A DNA stretch of 64,000 bases from Desulfobulbaceae bacterium (GTDB lineage: Bacteria > Desulfobacterota > Desulfobulbia > Desulfobulbales > SURF-16), in assembly GCA_020444175.1 (NCBI GenBank), contig JAHLLM010000022.1, forward strand, positions 18,028 through 82,027, in the 5' to 3' direction. Below the pieces are notes generated by a model. It had not been told where the DNA came from. It did no database searches and saw only the letters and a list, made by a program, of their open reading frames with translations. Shown in pieces: positions 55,806 to 64,000 of the stretch. The position numbers were made by a program, and so were the translations under genes. Position 1 is the first letter of the stretch. Each line of letters begins with the position of its first letter.

Positions 55806-56030
55806 ATGGTAGGAAACCGGAAAGAAATCATGAAGATGGTCAGCATCTTCGGCACTGTCGGTATCCACGTCTCTGCCTGTGTTTTTATCGGACTGGGGAT
55901 GGGTTACTATCTTGACCACAAGTTATTCAAGGACAAAACAACGCCTTGGTTTACTTTGATTTTTCTGGGGTTTGGCATTTTTGCAGGATTTAAACATCTC
56001 TACACATTGTCAAAACGCAAGGATTTTTAA
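55806..56030 (+). CDS. atpZ: AtpZ-like small F0 accessory protein
   Basis: The 74-residue protein has two membrane helices (FGTVGIHVSACVFIGLGMGYYLDHKL and PWFTLIFLGFGIFAGFKHLYTL), the form of AtpZ/AtpQ proteins that precede atpI in many F-type operons. It ends with its last base shared with the next start (TAATG). Its proposed role is in metal-ion supply or assembly of the c-ring. Confidence 0.85.
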   Translation: MVGNRKEIMKMVSIFGTVGIHVSACVFIGLGMGYYLDHKLFKDKTTPWFTLIFLGFGIFAGFKHLYTLSKRKDF

Positions 56031-56455
56031 TGAAAGACGTAAAACCTGCCCAACAAGATGAATTTCCGATTCACCGGGTTGATATCATCAACTGGGTCCT
56101 GGCAGGAATACTTTCAGTTGTTGCTTGGTTGTACTACCCATTATTTATTGCAAAAAGTGTTTTTATAGGCGGTCTGCTCGCCAATATCAGTTATCTGTTC
56201 CTGAAAAAAGACCTGAAAAATTTTTTGCAGGGGAAACTGCTTTTAAGCGGTAAGGTACAGATGGCCAAAACTCAGTTTTATGTAAAATACTACATGAGAC
56301 TAGGCGCACTTGGACTGATTCTTTATTTTCTGGTCAGCAGACACATCGCCCACCCTTTAGGATTATTAATAGGCTTGTCAGTGGTTGTTTTCAGTATAGG
56401 TATCACCCTGGCCAGCGTTGTTAAGAAATTTTATTTTAAAACCGTTGTTTTTTAA
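56030..56455 (+). CDS. atpI: ATP synthase subunit I-like protein
   Basis: The 141-residue, four-helix membrane protein (VDIINWVLAGILSVVAWLYYPLFIAK, FYVKYYMRLGALGLILYFLVS) sits between atpZ and atpB, the standard place for AtpI, which helps assemble the c-ring. Sequence similarity in this family is weak, so the call depends mostly on size, topology and position. Confidence 0.82.
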   Translation: MKDVKPAQQDEFPIHRVDIINWVLAGILSVVAWLYYPLFIAKSVFIGGLLANISYLFLKKDLKNFLQGKLLLSGKVQMAKTQFYVKYYMRLGALGLILYFLVSRHIAHPLGLLIGLSVVVFSIGITLASVVKKFYFKTVVF

Positions 56456-56481
56456 CGCAACCGAGGCTTTAGGAGAAGATT

Positions 56482-57204
56482 ATGGAACATCCAATACTGT
56501 TTATATCATTGATCCTGGAGGCACTGGGCCTGCCTGTTCCCCATGGCCCTGTCGGTGACACATTACTCTCAAAATTATGTGCCCCGTACATGACCTACAC
56601 ATGGCTGATCATGGCCCTGTTGATTATTCTGCCAAAAATCACCATGGGTAAAACAGAGATGGTTCCCGGTAGCGGACAGAATTTCTGGGAAGCCTGTGTC
56701 GGCGGTCTTGAAGGTTTCATGGCTGAGCACATGGGCGAAAAAAGAGCTGCAATGATGTTCCCCATGATTGCCACCTTTGCCTTTTATATTCTGCCTGCAA
56801 ACATGATGGGTCTTATTCCGGGCTTCATGTCTCCCACATCCAGCCTGAATATTACCCTGGCCATGACCCTGATTGTCTGGGTAACACATCACTTCCTCGG
56901 CCTTAAATACCACGGCATTAAATACATCAATCATTTCACAGGTCCCATGTGGTGGCTCATGCCCCTCATGCTTCCCATTGAGATTATCAGTAACATTGCC
57001 CGTATCCTTTCGCTTTCCATCAGGCTTTTCGGTAACATCATGGCAAAAGAGACACTGCTCGCCATTCTCTTCATGCTGGTTGGCGCCTTTTTCGGTCCAC
57101 TGCCGATCCTTTGCCTCGGTGTACTTGTATCTGTTGTACAGACCATGGTTTTTGTACTGCTCAGCACCCTCTACTGTGCCGGCGCCATGGAACATGCCCA
57201 CTGA
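56482..57204 (+). CDS. atpB: F0 ATP synthase subunit a
   Basis: The 240-residue membrane protein carries the essential Arg in LSLSIRLFGNIMAKETLLAIL and the C-terminal half-channel region (LVSVVQTMVFVLLSTLYCAGAMEHAH). It couples proton or sodium flow to rotation of the c-ring. AGGAGAAG before ATG 56482 supports the start. The F1 genes are not in this window, so F0 and F1 are separate loci, as seen in several deltaproteobacteria. Confidence 0.95.
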   Translation: MEHPILFISLILEALGLPVPHGPVGDTLLSKLCAPYMTYTWLIMALLIILPKITMGKTEMVPGSGQNFWEACVGGLEGFMAEHMGEKRAAMMFPMIATFAFYILPANMMGLIPGFMSPTSSLNITLAMTLIVWVTHHFLGLKYHGIKYINHFTGPMWWLMPLMLPIEIISNIARILSLSIRLFGNIMAKETLLAILFMLVGAFFGPLPILCLGVLVSVVQTMVFVLLSTLYCAGAMEHAH

Positions 57205-57251
57205 TAACATTTGAAATCAATTTATTTTTATAGAAAGAAGGCCAAATTTAA

Positions 57252-57638
<387 letters not shown>

Positions 57639-57664
57639 TCATTAGTCATTGTAGTACAGGGAGC

Positions 57665-57697
57665 AAAAAGGCCGCAGATTTCTGCGGCCTTTTTTTT
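57665..57697 (+). terminator. Rho-independent terminator after atpE
   Basis: The stem AAGGCCGCAGA / TCTGCGGCCTT is followed by a T-run. It lies 27 bases past atpE and only about 10 bases before the next start codon, so the next gene depends on read-through or its own promoter. Confidence 0.92.
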
Positions 57698-57707
57698 ATT
57701 GTCACCC

Positions 57708-58436
57708 ATGAAAGATGTCCTCATTTCCCCCCTTCGAGACAAAGGTGATCCGCATATAAGCGGACCAGTTCTTTTCTTTGTCAATCCAGCTGAAACCGCC
57801 ATTGTTGCCAATACAGCCAAGGAACGCAAAGCCCGACGCCATTTTCTTTTCAACAGCAACCTCTTTGAGCTGGAAAATGAAAACACGAGCTATTGGGCCG
57901 GACCAGCCCTTGGAGCCCCGATGGCTGTCATGTGTCTTGAGAAATTAATAGCCATGGGCGCAAGACAGGTTGTTGTGTACGGCTGGTGTGGTTCACTGGT
58001 GAACTCCATGAAAACAGGCGATATCTTCATGCCGACATGGGGACATAGCGAAGAAGGCACGTCAAGCCATTATCCTTTACCTTATCGGCCTGAATCCAAC
58101 CCGTCTTTACGGCAACAGCTTTGTACGTATCTGCAAGAGCGAAATTTATCCTGCAGGCAAGGTCCAATCTGGACAACAGACGCCCCATACCGAGAAACAT
58201 ATACAAAAGTTGAAAAATACGCTAAAGAGGGGATTATGGCTGTTGACATGGAATATTCCGCACTCTGCACGGTGGCATCTTTTCGCAAGATACATCTCTG
58301 TGCCGTCATGCTGGTATCTGACGAACTCCGGTCAACACCTTGGAAACCAGGGTTTAAGCAAAAATCATTTAAAGTGAAAAATCGCACACTTCTTCTTGAA
58401 ACTGCTGCTTTCTTGCATAGCGGACTTTTAGACTAA
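57708..58436 (+). CDS. Nucleoside phosphorylase (UdP/PNP superfamily)
   Basis: A 242-residue protein of the PNP/UDP superfamily. It shows GPALGAPMAVMCLEKLIAMGARQVVVYGWCGSL, with the phosphate- and sugar-binding Gly-rich segment, and VDMEYSALCTVASFRKI, with the Met-Glu pair that binds the ribose. The specificity (uridine, purine or methylthioadenosine type) cannot be read with confidence. ATG 57708 is used; the TTG at 57699 is alternative. No ribosome-binding site is seen because the atpE terminator fills the leader. Confidence 0.86.
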   Translation: MKDVLISPLRDKGDPHISGPVLFFVNPAETAIVANTAKERKARRHFLFNSNLFELENENTSYWAGPALGAPMAVMCLEKLIAMGARQVVVYGWCGSLVNSMKTGDIFMPTWGHSEEGTSSHYPLPYRPESNPSLRQQLCTYLQERNLSCRQGPIWTTDAPYRETYTKVEKYAKEGIMAVDMEYSALCTVASFRKIHLCAVMLVSDELRSTPWKPGFKQKSFKVKNRTLLLETAAFLHSGLLD

Positions 58437-58518
58437 AAAATTATAATTTTCTCTTCGCAGAACAGGCATTTCTTTTCTGCAAATTTATTAAAATTTCCAT
58501 TTCTGGTGACCCGTTTCT

Positions 58519-59865
58519 ATGACGAAAAAGCTTTTCATGGTAAGCCTGGGCTGTCCCAAAAATCTTGTTGATTCAGAGGTTATGCTCGCGCTTCTTGAGC
58601 ACGATGGTTATGAGGTCTGCTCTGCCCCGGAAGAGGCGGACCTCCTTCTGGTCAACACCTGCGGCTTTATTCAACCCGCAGTTGAAGAGGCAATTGATGA
58701 AATCCTGTTACTCAGTGAGACAAAAGTAAAAAAACCAGAAGTAAAACTCGTGGTTGCAGGTTGTCTGGTGCAAAGATACGGCAAGGAGCTGCAAAAGGAG
58801 CTCCCTGAAGTTGACCTTTTTATAGGGGTGAACGGCTTTCAGCATATTGTCAACCAGCTGCAAAGCATTGATAAAGACGAAAGCACACTGCATGTGCCAT
58901 CTTCTTACATGCTCATGGACGCCTCCTTGCCTCGCCGCATTTCAACGCCAAAGCACAGGGCCTATCTAAAAATTTCGGAAGGATGCTCCAACAGCTGCTC
59001 TTACTGTCTGATCCCGTCAATACGCGGGCCATTCCGCAGCCGTACAGTAGAGGATCTTACCACGGAAGCCGAGGCTTTAGATCGCCAGGGAGTGCGTGAA
59101 CTCACCCTGGTTGGCCAGGATGTCACGGCCTATGGTGTGGACCTTGGAAAACCGCGAAAAGATCTTCCCCTCCTCCTTTCTGCAATTTTAAAAAAATGCC
59201 AGGTGGACTGGATACGACTTCTCTACCTCTATCCCAATAGAATATCAGACGAACTCCTTTCTCTTATTGCAGCAGAGGATCGTCTTCTTAACTATCTGGA
59301 TATACCTCTGCAGCATATAAGCAGTAGAATCTTAAAAAGCATGAACCGCCCATTTAACACTAAACAGGTTCATAATCTCATTGAAAGGATTCACGCCAGA
59401 CTTCCCCAAGTGACCATCCGTACAACCTTTATAGTCGGGTTCCCGGGAGAAACGGATCAGGACGTCGAAGAGATTGCTCATTTCCTGAGAACGTACCGGC
59501 TTAACAATGTCGGCATATTCACCTATTCCAACGAGGAAGGCTGCGCTGCAGAGCATTTCAGCAACCAATGCAGCGAAGAGGTTAAAAAAGAACGGTATAA
59601 TTACCTTATGGAAATACAGTCGGCACTTTCTCTTGAAAAAAACAGGTTTTTTGTGGGCACAACACTGCCTGTTCTCGTCGAAGGCATAAGCAGGGAATCA
59701 GACCTGCTGCTCGAAGGCAGGACACAGTTCCAGGCTCCTGAAATTGACGGCTGCGTTTATATCACCGAGGGTCAGTGTGAGGCAGGTGACATCGTCATGG
59801 TTAAGATAAATGAAGCGCACCCTTATGATTTGGTAGGGGAAATAACAGGTTCTCTTAAAGAATGA
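58519..59865 (+). CDS. rimO: Ribosomal protein S12 methylthiotransferase
   Basis: RimO adds a methylthio group to an Asp of ribosomal protein S12 using two [4Fe-4S] clusters. The 448-residue protein has the N-terminal UPF0004 domain (SLGCPKNLVDSEVML, LVNTCGFIQPAVEEAI, VAGCLVQRYG), the radical SAM motif in SEGCSNSCSYCLIPSIRGPFRSR and a C-terminal TRAM domain. The residues before and after CxxxCxxC favour RimO over MiaB. Confidence 0.96.
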   Translation: MTKKLFMVSLGCPKNLVDSEVMLALLEHDGYEVCSAPEEADLLLVNTCGFIQPAVEEAIDEILLLSETKVKKPEVKLVVAGCLVQRYGKELQKELPEVDLFIGVNGFQHIVNQLQSIDKDESTLHVPSSYMLMDASLPRRISTPKHRAYLKISEGCSNSCSYCLIPSIRGPFRSRTVEDLTTEAEALDRQGVRELTLVGQDVTAYGVDLGKPRKDLPLLLSAILKKCQVDWIRLLYLYPNRISDELLSLIAAEDRLLNYLDIPLQHISSRILKSMNRPFNTKQVHNLIERIHARLPQVTIRTTFIVGFPGETDQDVEEIAHFLRTYRLNNVGIFTYSNEEGCAAEHFSNQCSEEVKKERYNYLMEIQSALSLEKNRFFVGTTLPVLVEGISRESDLLLEGRTQFQAPEIDGCVYITEGQCEAGDIVMVKINEAHPYDLVGEITGSLKE

Positions 59866-59930
59866 AACCCTCCCCGCCCTGAACAAGGTGCGAGGAGGAT
59901 AACAGCAAAGAATGATGCGCCGGGGACTGA

Positions 59931-60212
59931 TTAACTGCCCTGATTGACTCTTTCTTTTAACTCTTTGCCGACTTTAAAGAACGGAAGCTTTTTGGGGGGT
60001 ACTTCAATTTTCTCCCCGGTTTTCGGATTACGGCCGTGATAGGCATCGTATTCCTTGATGACAAAACTGCCAAACCCCCTGATTTCGATGCTTTCCCCTT
60101 TGGACAAAGCTTCTATCATGGTTTCAAGAATCGTGTTCGTGATCGAACTTGCTTCCCGGTGGGGCAAATTTTCTTGCTGGGCAATTGCCTCAATCAACTC
60201 TGATTTGTTCAT
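59931..60212 (-). CDS. ihfB: IHF/HU-family DNA-bending protein, IHF-beta-like
   Basis: The 93-residue protein opens MNKSELIEAIAQQENL and has the beta-arm region IEIRGFGSFVIKEYDAYHGRNPKTGEKIEVPPKKLPFFKVGKEL. The RNPKTG arm and EIRGFGSF favour IHF-beta over HU. It bends DNA and can help sigma-54 activators reach their promoters. GGGAG lies 6 bases before ATG 60212; the ATG two codons upstream is too close to it. It converges on rimO. Confidence 0.92.
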   Translation of the reverse strand: MNKSELIEAIAQQENLPHREASSITNTILETMIEALSKGESIEIRGFGSFVIKEYDAYHGRNPKTGEKIEVPPKKLPFFKVGKELKERVNQGS

Positions 60213-60426
60213 CTTCATCTCCCGAACGTATCAGTTTAAACTGCAAAAACCATCTTTTCCACTGAAGGTGCAACATATTGCTTTTATTAAGAAAAACACA
60301 AAAAGGCTTTTCACCGCAACCCAGGCCTTAACAGCTAACCGCTCGACATTGCTCCCTTTTTCTAACTACAGAAAATATCTTATACTGATAACTTGTGGAA
60401 TGTAAAGGCATTTTTAAAAAAAATAC

Positions 60427-60506
60427 GTAACTATTCGCCAATACCCCATCTTTTTACAGTCAGGCAGCCTGAGTTTGCCCGCCACCAGCCACCTTTGAAT
60501 AGTTAC
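60427..60506. repeat. Palindromic MITE-like element, GTAACTATTC family, copy 2
   Basis: The ends GTAACTATTC (60427-60436) and GAATAGTTAC (60497-60506) match those of the 10500-10608 element. The interior differs, so the family is defined by its ends. Confidence 0.75.
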
Positions 60507-60507
60507 T

Positions 60508-60539
60508 AACCCACTAAAGAGGAAGAGGATCTAGAACTT
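60508..60539. repeat. Dispersed repeat, copy 2
   Basis: Same CCACTAAAG ... AAGAGGATCTAGAACTT arrangement as 54353-54386. It starts 1 base after the palindromic element. Confidence 0.7.
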
Positions 60540-60548
60540 ATAAGAAAA

Positions 60549-61265
60549 CTATTTGCTTATGAAAACCTTATCAAGGTCCTTTTTGTGTAAAATACGAAAT
60601 TTACCGGAAGGCAAGGTGCCCAGTTTCAGGTCGCCATAGGCAATACGTTTCAGACTGAAAACCGGATGCCCGATAGCGGCAAACATTTTACGCACCTGAC
60701 GCTTGCGCCCTTCATGGATTGTTATCTGAACAACTGAATGACGGGATGTTTGTTGACGCACCTTGAGAAGCGCCGGGTAAGTCCGGCGGCCTTCAAGCTC
60801 GATGCCGCTTTCGAGTTTCTGGACTTGTTCAGCAGACAATCGCCCTTTAATCTTAGCCACATAAGTCTTTTTCACCTCAAAACTCGGATGCTGGACCTGT
60901 TGCGCAACATCACCGTCATTGGTGAGGAGCAAAGCCCCTTCTGTATCAAGATCAAGACGCCCCACAGGGAAAACGCGCTGGGAAATTCCTTTGAGCAAGG
61001 ATGTAACAATGGGACGCCCCTGGGGATCATGGAGGGTTGTGACGTAGCCGGTGGGTTTATTCAGGAGAATATAGATTTTTTCTTCGGATGCGCTGACCGG
61101 CTTGCCGTTAAGAGAGATCTTATGACGAGCAGGATCGACCTTGATTCCCATCTCAGTAACGACCTTGCCATCGATGCGGACTCGCCCTGCCTGAATAAAC
61201 TCCTCTGCCTTACGCCTGGAGCCTGCCCCTGAACGGGCAAGAATTTTCTGCAAACGTTCCTTCAT
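60549..61265 (-). CDS. rluB: RluB/RsuA-type pseudouridine synthase
   Basis: The 238-residue enzyme has an N-terminal S4 RNA-binding domain (MKERLQKILARSGAGSRRKAEEFI) and a catalytic domain with the Asp in VGRLDLDTEGALLLTNDG. Further on are YVTTLHDPQGRP and RKRQVRKMFAAIGHPV. It isomerises uridine in rRNA; 23S (RluB) is likelier than 16S (RsuA) from the S4 and spacer features, but this is not certain. Cytoplasmic. Confidence 0.9.
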   Translation of the reverse strand: MKERLQKILARSGAGSRRKAEEFIQAGRVRIDGKVVTEMGIKVDPARHKISLNGKPVSASEEKIYILLNKPTGYVTTLHDPQGRPIVTSLLKGISQRVFPVGRLDLDTEGALLLTNDGDVAQQVQHPSFEVKKTYVAKIKGRLSAEQVQKLESGIELEGRRTYPALLKVRQQTSRHSVVQITIHEGRKRQVRKMFAAIGHPVFSLKRIAYGDLKLGTLPSGKFRILHKKDLDKVFISK

Positions 61266-61289
61266 GAGCAGAAAAAGGTGGATACAATG

Positions 61290-61724
61290 CTATTGATAAT
61301 CGCCTCGACGATACTTTGCGGCTTCAGCATAAGACACAGAAGCAACACGGTCCAGAAGATCGGCAAGAGGATCATCTGCCGGGAGTTGCTGTTTCACCTC
61401 TAGAAGTGAGCTTGTTTCCTCTTCAAGGGTTTCGACCAGAGGCTCAAGGGCTTCCTCCGGTAAATCAAGATTGCCTAATGCGCTCCCAAAGGAATCAAGA
61501 CTCTTTATTGTCGCCTCGGCAACAGAAAGTCCCTCCACCCGCAAAGCGGGGGAAACCTGATTAATTGCCCCGGTTTCAAGGGGCGGGGTGACTGCCGAAG
61601 TTGAAGAAACTTCCTGAAGCTGAGCCTCAAGAAGATCTCGAAAATCAGGTCCGGATACCGGTTTGTCCGTTTTCTGACCAGATTTAATTACGTTTTGCGG
61701 TCCTTGATTGTTATATATCTTCAT
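61290..61724 (-). CDS. Small acidic protein, flagellum-type hypothetical
   Basis: The 144-residue, soluble, Ser/Glu-rich protein begins MKIYNNQGPQNVIKSGQKTD and ends DDPLADLLDRVASVSYAEAAKYRRGDYQ. The short positively charged opening and amphipathic C-terminal helix are reminiscent of FlgM- or FlaG-sized flagellar proteins, but no established family was recognised. GGAGGGG before ATG 61724 fixes the start; the frame is open 7 codons further. It precedes rluB by 24 bases. Confidence 0.65.
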   Translation of the reverse strand: MKIYNNQGPQNVIKSGQKTDKPVSGPDFRDLLEAQLQEVSSTSAVTPPLETGAINQVSPALRVEGLSVAEATIKSLDSFGSALGNLDLPEEALEPLVETLEEETSSLLEVKQQLPADDPLADLLDRVASVSYAEAAKYRRGDYQ

Positions 61725-61908
61725 GCGCCCCTCCGCTCTTAACACTTCACCTAATTATACCCTATATTCAAAAATCTTATCGGCAAAAAAAATATTCTTC
61801 TTAAAAAATATTTGTCGCTTTAAGTGAAAAACCCGACGGTGAGTTTTTTTTAGATTGCGGCAGAAAAAGCTGATTAATAGTAATAAGTCACAATCTCTCC
61901 CCTCCGCA

Positions 61909-63687
61909 TCAGCGCAGTCCGGCAGGCAAAACCGCATCTATTTTATCATCAACACGTTTTTTAGTGGCAGGATCAACCTCAAGCACATGGGGATACCAGG
62001 GTTTCAGGCGGCAATCAAAAACGATGGGGGCCTGCAAACCCACGTGGAATCTTTTGACGCTCTGGCTACCGGAATAAATATCTGCAGCCGGTTCAAATCT
62101 GGTAAAAAATGTCCAGACAAATTCCTGCATGTTCTCCGTGGCTTCCTTGAGATTATCCACCAGAATCACAACCTGCCAGTCGGCAAAGGCTTTATCATTT
62201 GCAATTCTGGAAGGCAAATCCTGCTCTTCTGTGTAGGCAGCCCCATCAACAACCAGAGTCCCGGGCAAGAATGCCAGGGCAGAACGGCACCCTTGCGGCA
62301 AGGTTCCATGGAACGAGGTGGACAGCACATTCCTGCATTGCCGGCCAAGCCCCATCAGAAGTGCCTTTGACCCATTATTTACAGAGGGACCGGTGTAATC
62401 CAGGGTATCCTGGGAGACATTGGCAAAGATAAAGAGATCCTTCTGCCAGTCAACTCTTTCCAGAACGTGAACCCACAGGGTTTTGAAATTTTCAATATCA
62501 ATATCACCATCCGTGATAATGAGAAATTTAGTCAGGGAAAGCTGTCCTTCTCCAAGAATCCGCAAACCTGAAGCAAAGGCCTCCCTGGCATAACGATCTG
62601 TTACCCTGGCGGCAGCCAGGCAGTGGAAACCGGCTTCTCCAAATGTTTTAAGCTGCTTTACGCCGCTCATGACCATGGGAAAAAGAGGAGATAAAAGATC
62701 CTGGAGAAAATCACCTATATAAAAATCCTCCTGCTTGGGACGCCCGACCACGGTGGCAGGATAGATGGCATCATGACGATGGTAGAGGCGGTCCACCTGG
62801 AAAACAGGATAATCATGGGTAAGGGAATTATAGCCATAATGATCGCCAAAGGGTCCTTCCGGACGACGCATATGGGGCGGCACACTGCCCTTTGCGGCAA
62901 ACTCCACATGGGCAACGAGATTATGTCCCCCTGCCGGGTCCTTGACCATGGGTAATTTTTCGCCAAGTAGAAGCGAGGCAAGCATCAGCTCGGGAAGATT
63001 TTCAGGTAATGGCGCAATGGCTGACATGATAAGAGCAGGAGGACCGCCGATGAAGAGAGAGAGCGGCAGGCTCTCATTACGGGCTTCAGCCTCATGATAA
63101 TGATATCCGCCACCCTTATGAATCTGCCAGTGGATACCGGTGGTTGCATCATCGTAACGCTGAATCCTGTACATCCCCAGATTATGGCCCTTGCCGCCGG
63201 GGTGCTCCGTATAAACCAGCGGCAGGGTAACAAAGGCGCCGCCATCCGTATCCCAGGAGGTCAACATGGGAAGTTCGGTTAAACGGGGCGGCGTCATGCA
63301 GTTTTCAAGAATTGGACCGTTTTTCACAACTTTTGTGCCGATTCTCATAGCCGGGGAAACAAGTTTCCGCATGGACCAGAGTTTGCCAAGGCTGGGTGGC
63401 ATGAGCATCTCAACGGCCCTGACCATATCCGCCACAAATTGCTGGGCACGATGCCCGAAGGCCAGCTCCATGCGGTGCGAAGTGCCGAACAGATTCGTTG
63501 CCACTGGAAAACGACTGCCCTTAACATTTTTAAAGAGAAGGGCAGGTCCACCCTGGGCGATAACCCGCCTGTGTATTTCCGCAATCTCAAGATACGGATC
63601 TACCTCCACATCTATTTCCAGAAGATCGGATTCTTTGCGCAGCAGGTCCAGATAAGCCCGCAGATCCTGAACTATTGAAGCGCTCAC
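61909..63687 (-). CDS. ubiD: UbiD-family prenylated-FMN decarboxylase
   Basis: The 592-residue protein belongs to the UbiD group, which use prenylated FMN to decarboxylate aromatic acids. Visible features are the RVIAQGGPALLFKNVKGSRFPVATNLFG start, RPEGPFGDHYGYNSL with the conserved Glu/Gly of the cofactor pocket, and EAGFHCLAAARVTDRYAREAF. The length exceeds E. coli UbiD (497) and suits the larger menaquinone-type forms (MqnL-like). A role in quinone synthesis is likely; the substrate is not shown. Its ATG overlaps the stop of the preceding small gene by 4 bases. Confidence 0.92.
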   Translation of the reverse strand: MSASIVQDLRAYLDLLRKESDLLEIDVEVDPYLEIAEIHRRVIAQGGPALLFKNVKGSRFPVATNLFGTSHRMELAFGHRAQQFVADMVRAVEMLMPPSLGKLWSMRKLVSPAMRIGTKVVKNGPILENCMTPPRLTELPMLTSWDTDGGAFVTLPLVYTEHPGGKGHNLGMYRIQRYDDATTGIHWQIHKGGGYHYHEAEARNESLPLSLFIGGPPALIMSAIAPLPENLPELMLASLLLGEKLPMVKDPAGGHNLVAHVEFAAKGSVPPHMRRPEGPFGDHYGYNSLTHDYPVFQVDRLYHRHDAIYPATVVGRPKQEDFYIGDFLQDLLSPLFPMVMSGVKQLKTFGEAGFHCLAAARVTDRYAREAFASGLRILGEGQLSLTKFLIITDGDIDIENFKTLWVHVLERVDWQKDLFIFANVSQDTLDYTGPSVNNGSKALLMGLGRQCRNVLSTSFHGTLPQGCRSALAFLPGTLVVDGAAYTEEQDLPSRIANDKAFADWQVVILVDNLKEATENMQEFVWTFFTRFEPAADIYSGSQSVKRFHVGLQAPIVFDCRLKPWYPHVLEVDPATKKRVDDKIDAVLPAGLR

Positions 63688-63935
63688 GACTTTTCCTCAT
63701 TCAAAAACAGCCTGTGATATTCATCTTCCTGCAGATGCCTCTTCATTAAACCGGTCAAAAAATCAACGGTCATGTGAATATCATCATCGGACATACGCGG
63801 GATCAGAACATTAAGAAGAGACGGAGTCGAAAACATGTGGAGAAATGCGGCAAGTGAATCTTCATCAGACTCCCTGTCCAAACCGAAGCAGATTTGAGAA
63901 GGGTCACAATTTTCAGGATTAAACGTTTTTTTCAT
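63684..63935 (-). CDS. Small conserved-type protein coupled to ubiD
   Basis: The 83-residue protein (NCDPSQICFGLDRESDEDSLAAFLHMFSTPSLLNVLIPRMSDDDI ... YHRLFL) is helical and acidic with no signal. It overlaps ubiD by 4 bases (ATGA) and, on the other side, its ATG overlaps the stop of a gene entering from the right edge. The tight linkage suggests an operon. No family was recognised. Confidence 0.7.
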   Translation of the reverse strand: MKKTFNPENCDPSQICFGLDRESDEDSLAAFLHMFSTPSLLNVLIPRMSDDDIHMTVDFLTGLMKRHLQEDEYHRLFLNEEKS

Positions 63936-64000
63936 GGTCGGTATATTTTTTTGTGATTACCACTGAAACTCAGCCAGTCTTGCAGCAGGTACTGTAATGC
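63932..64000 (-). CDS. C-terminal end of an unidentified gene (5' end beyond window)
   Basis: An open frame enters from the right edge and ends ...ALQYLLQDWLSFSGNHKK then IYRP at a TGA that overlaps the next ATG (ATGA). The 22 visible residues do not identify a family. Confidence 0.45.
   Translation of the reverse strand, partial: ALQYLLQDWLSFSGNHKKIYRP

Larger units (their letters stand above)
60219..60548. other. Intergenic region with palindromic element
   Basis: About 330 bases between rluB and ihfB, both on the minus strand. It contains the 80-bp GTAACTATTC element and the second copy of a dispersed repeat. No gene was recognised. Confidence 0.5.

Noticed and set aside
59870..59905. 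CCTCC..GGAGG inverted pair between rimO and ihfB as a terminator
   Set aside because: The stem is short, interrupted, and lacks a T-run in either direction.

Overview
The window looks like a chromosomal segment of a Gram-negative, flagellated, anaerobic deltaproteobacterium-type organism, most likely a Desulfobulbales/Desulfobacterota relative. This is an inference from gene content: separate F0 genes without F1 genes, a TRAP transporter with a TatT lipoprotein, FolE2- and DctP-type families, many lipoproteins and moderate GC. No rRNA, tRNA, CRISPR array, complete insertion sequence or prophage was recognised.

Layout. 1-6.5 kb (minus strand): a 1396-residue flagellin with about 900 residues of hexapeptide-type repeats, followed by an in-frame MerR-PseB fusion and pseC (pseudaminic acid synthesis). 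6.7-11.5 kb: a frameshifted tatC, a YkgJ-type cysteine-cluster protein, a 5-formyl-THF cyclo-ligase relative, a DacA-type carboxypeptidase and ogt. 11.5-18.2 kb (minus): chemotaxis operon cheA-cheW-cheR-cheD-HDOD-cheB. 18.7-26.6 kb: envelope genes (lipoprotein, bifunctional PBP, MltD-like transglycosylase) and an SDR lacking the catalytic Lys. 26.7-31.9 kb: dGTPase, TadA-like deaminase, radical SAM protein and an intact tatB-tatC pair. 32-36.4 kb: purA, facing a five-gene minus-strand cluster of FlgO-family and small lipoproteins. 36.8-43.6 kb (plus): rpoZ, dnaJ, moaC, dksA-like, galT, a receiver protein, a FolE2 homologue without its active-site residues, and glyS. 43.6-47.5 kb: EAL-HDOD protein, alanine dehydrogenase, HD-GYP protein. 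47.8-54.1 kb: frameshifted TonB-dependent receptor and a convergent TRAP set (TatT-DctP-DctQ-DctM). 54.4-59.9 kb (plus): hemL, F0 ATP synthase genes, a nucleoside phosphorylase, rimO. 59.9-64 kb (minus): IHF-like protein, RluB-type synthase, a small flagellum-type protein, UbiD-family decarboxylase.

How parts fit. Motility is the main theme: giant flagellin, sugar genes likely to glycosylate it, a complete Che core, FlgO-type outer-membrane proteins and c-di-GMP-type HD-GYP/EAL proteins. Envelope work (PBP, MltD, DacA, Tat) and solute uptake (TonB receptor plus TRAP-TatT) are the second theme.

Most unusual: the repeat-expanded flagellin with a left-handed-beta-helix-like hexad pattern, the MerR-PseB fusion, the FolE2-like pseudoenzyme, and several families of short palindromic elements, two of which start exactly at a stop codon. 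Two genes (tatC copy 1, TonB receptor) each appear broken by one missing base in an A/T homopolymer; sequencing error and real mutation cannot be told apart here.
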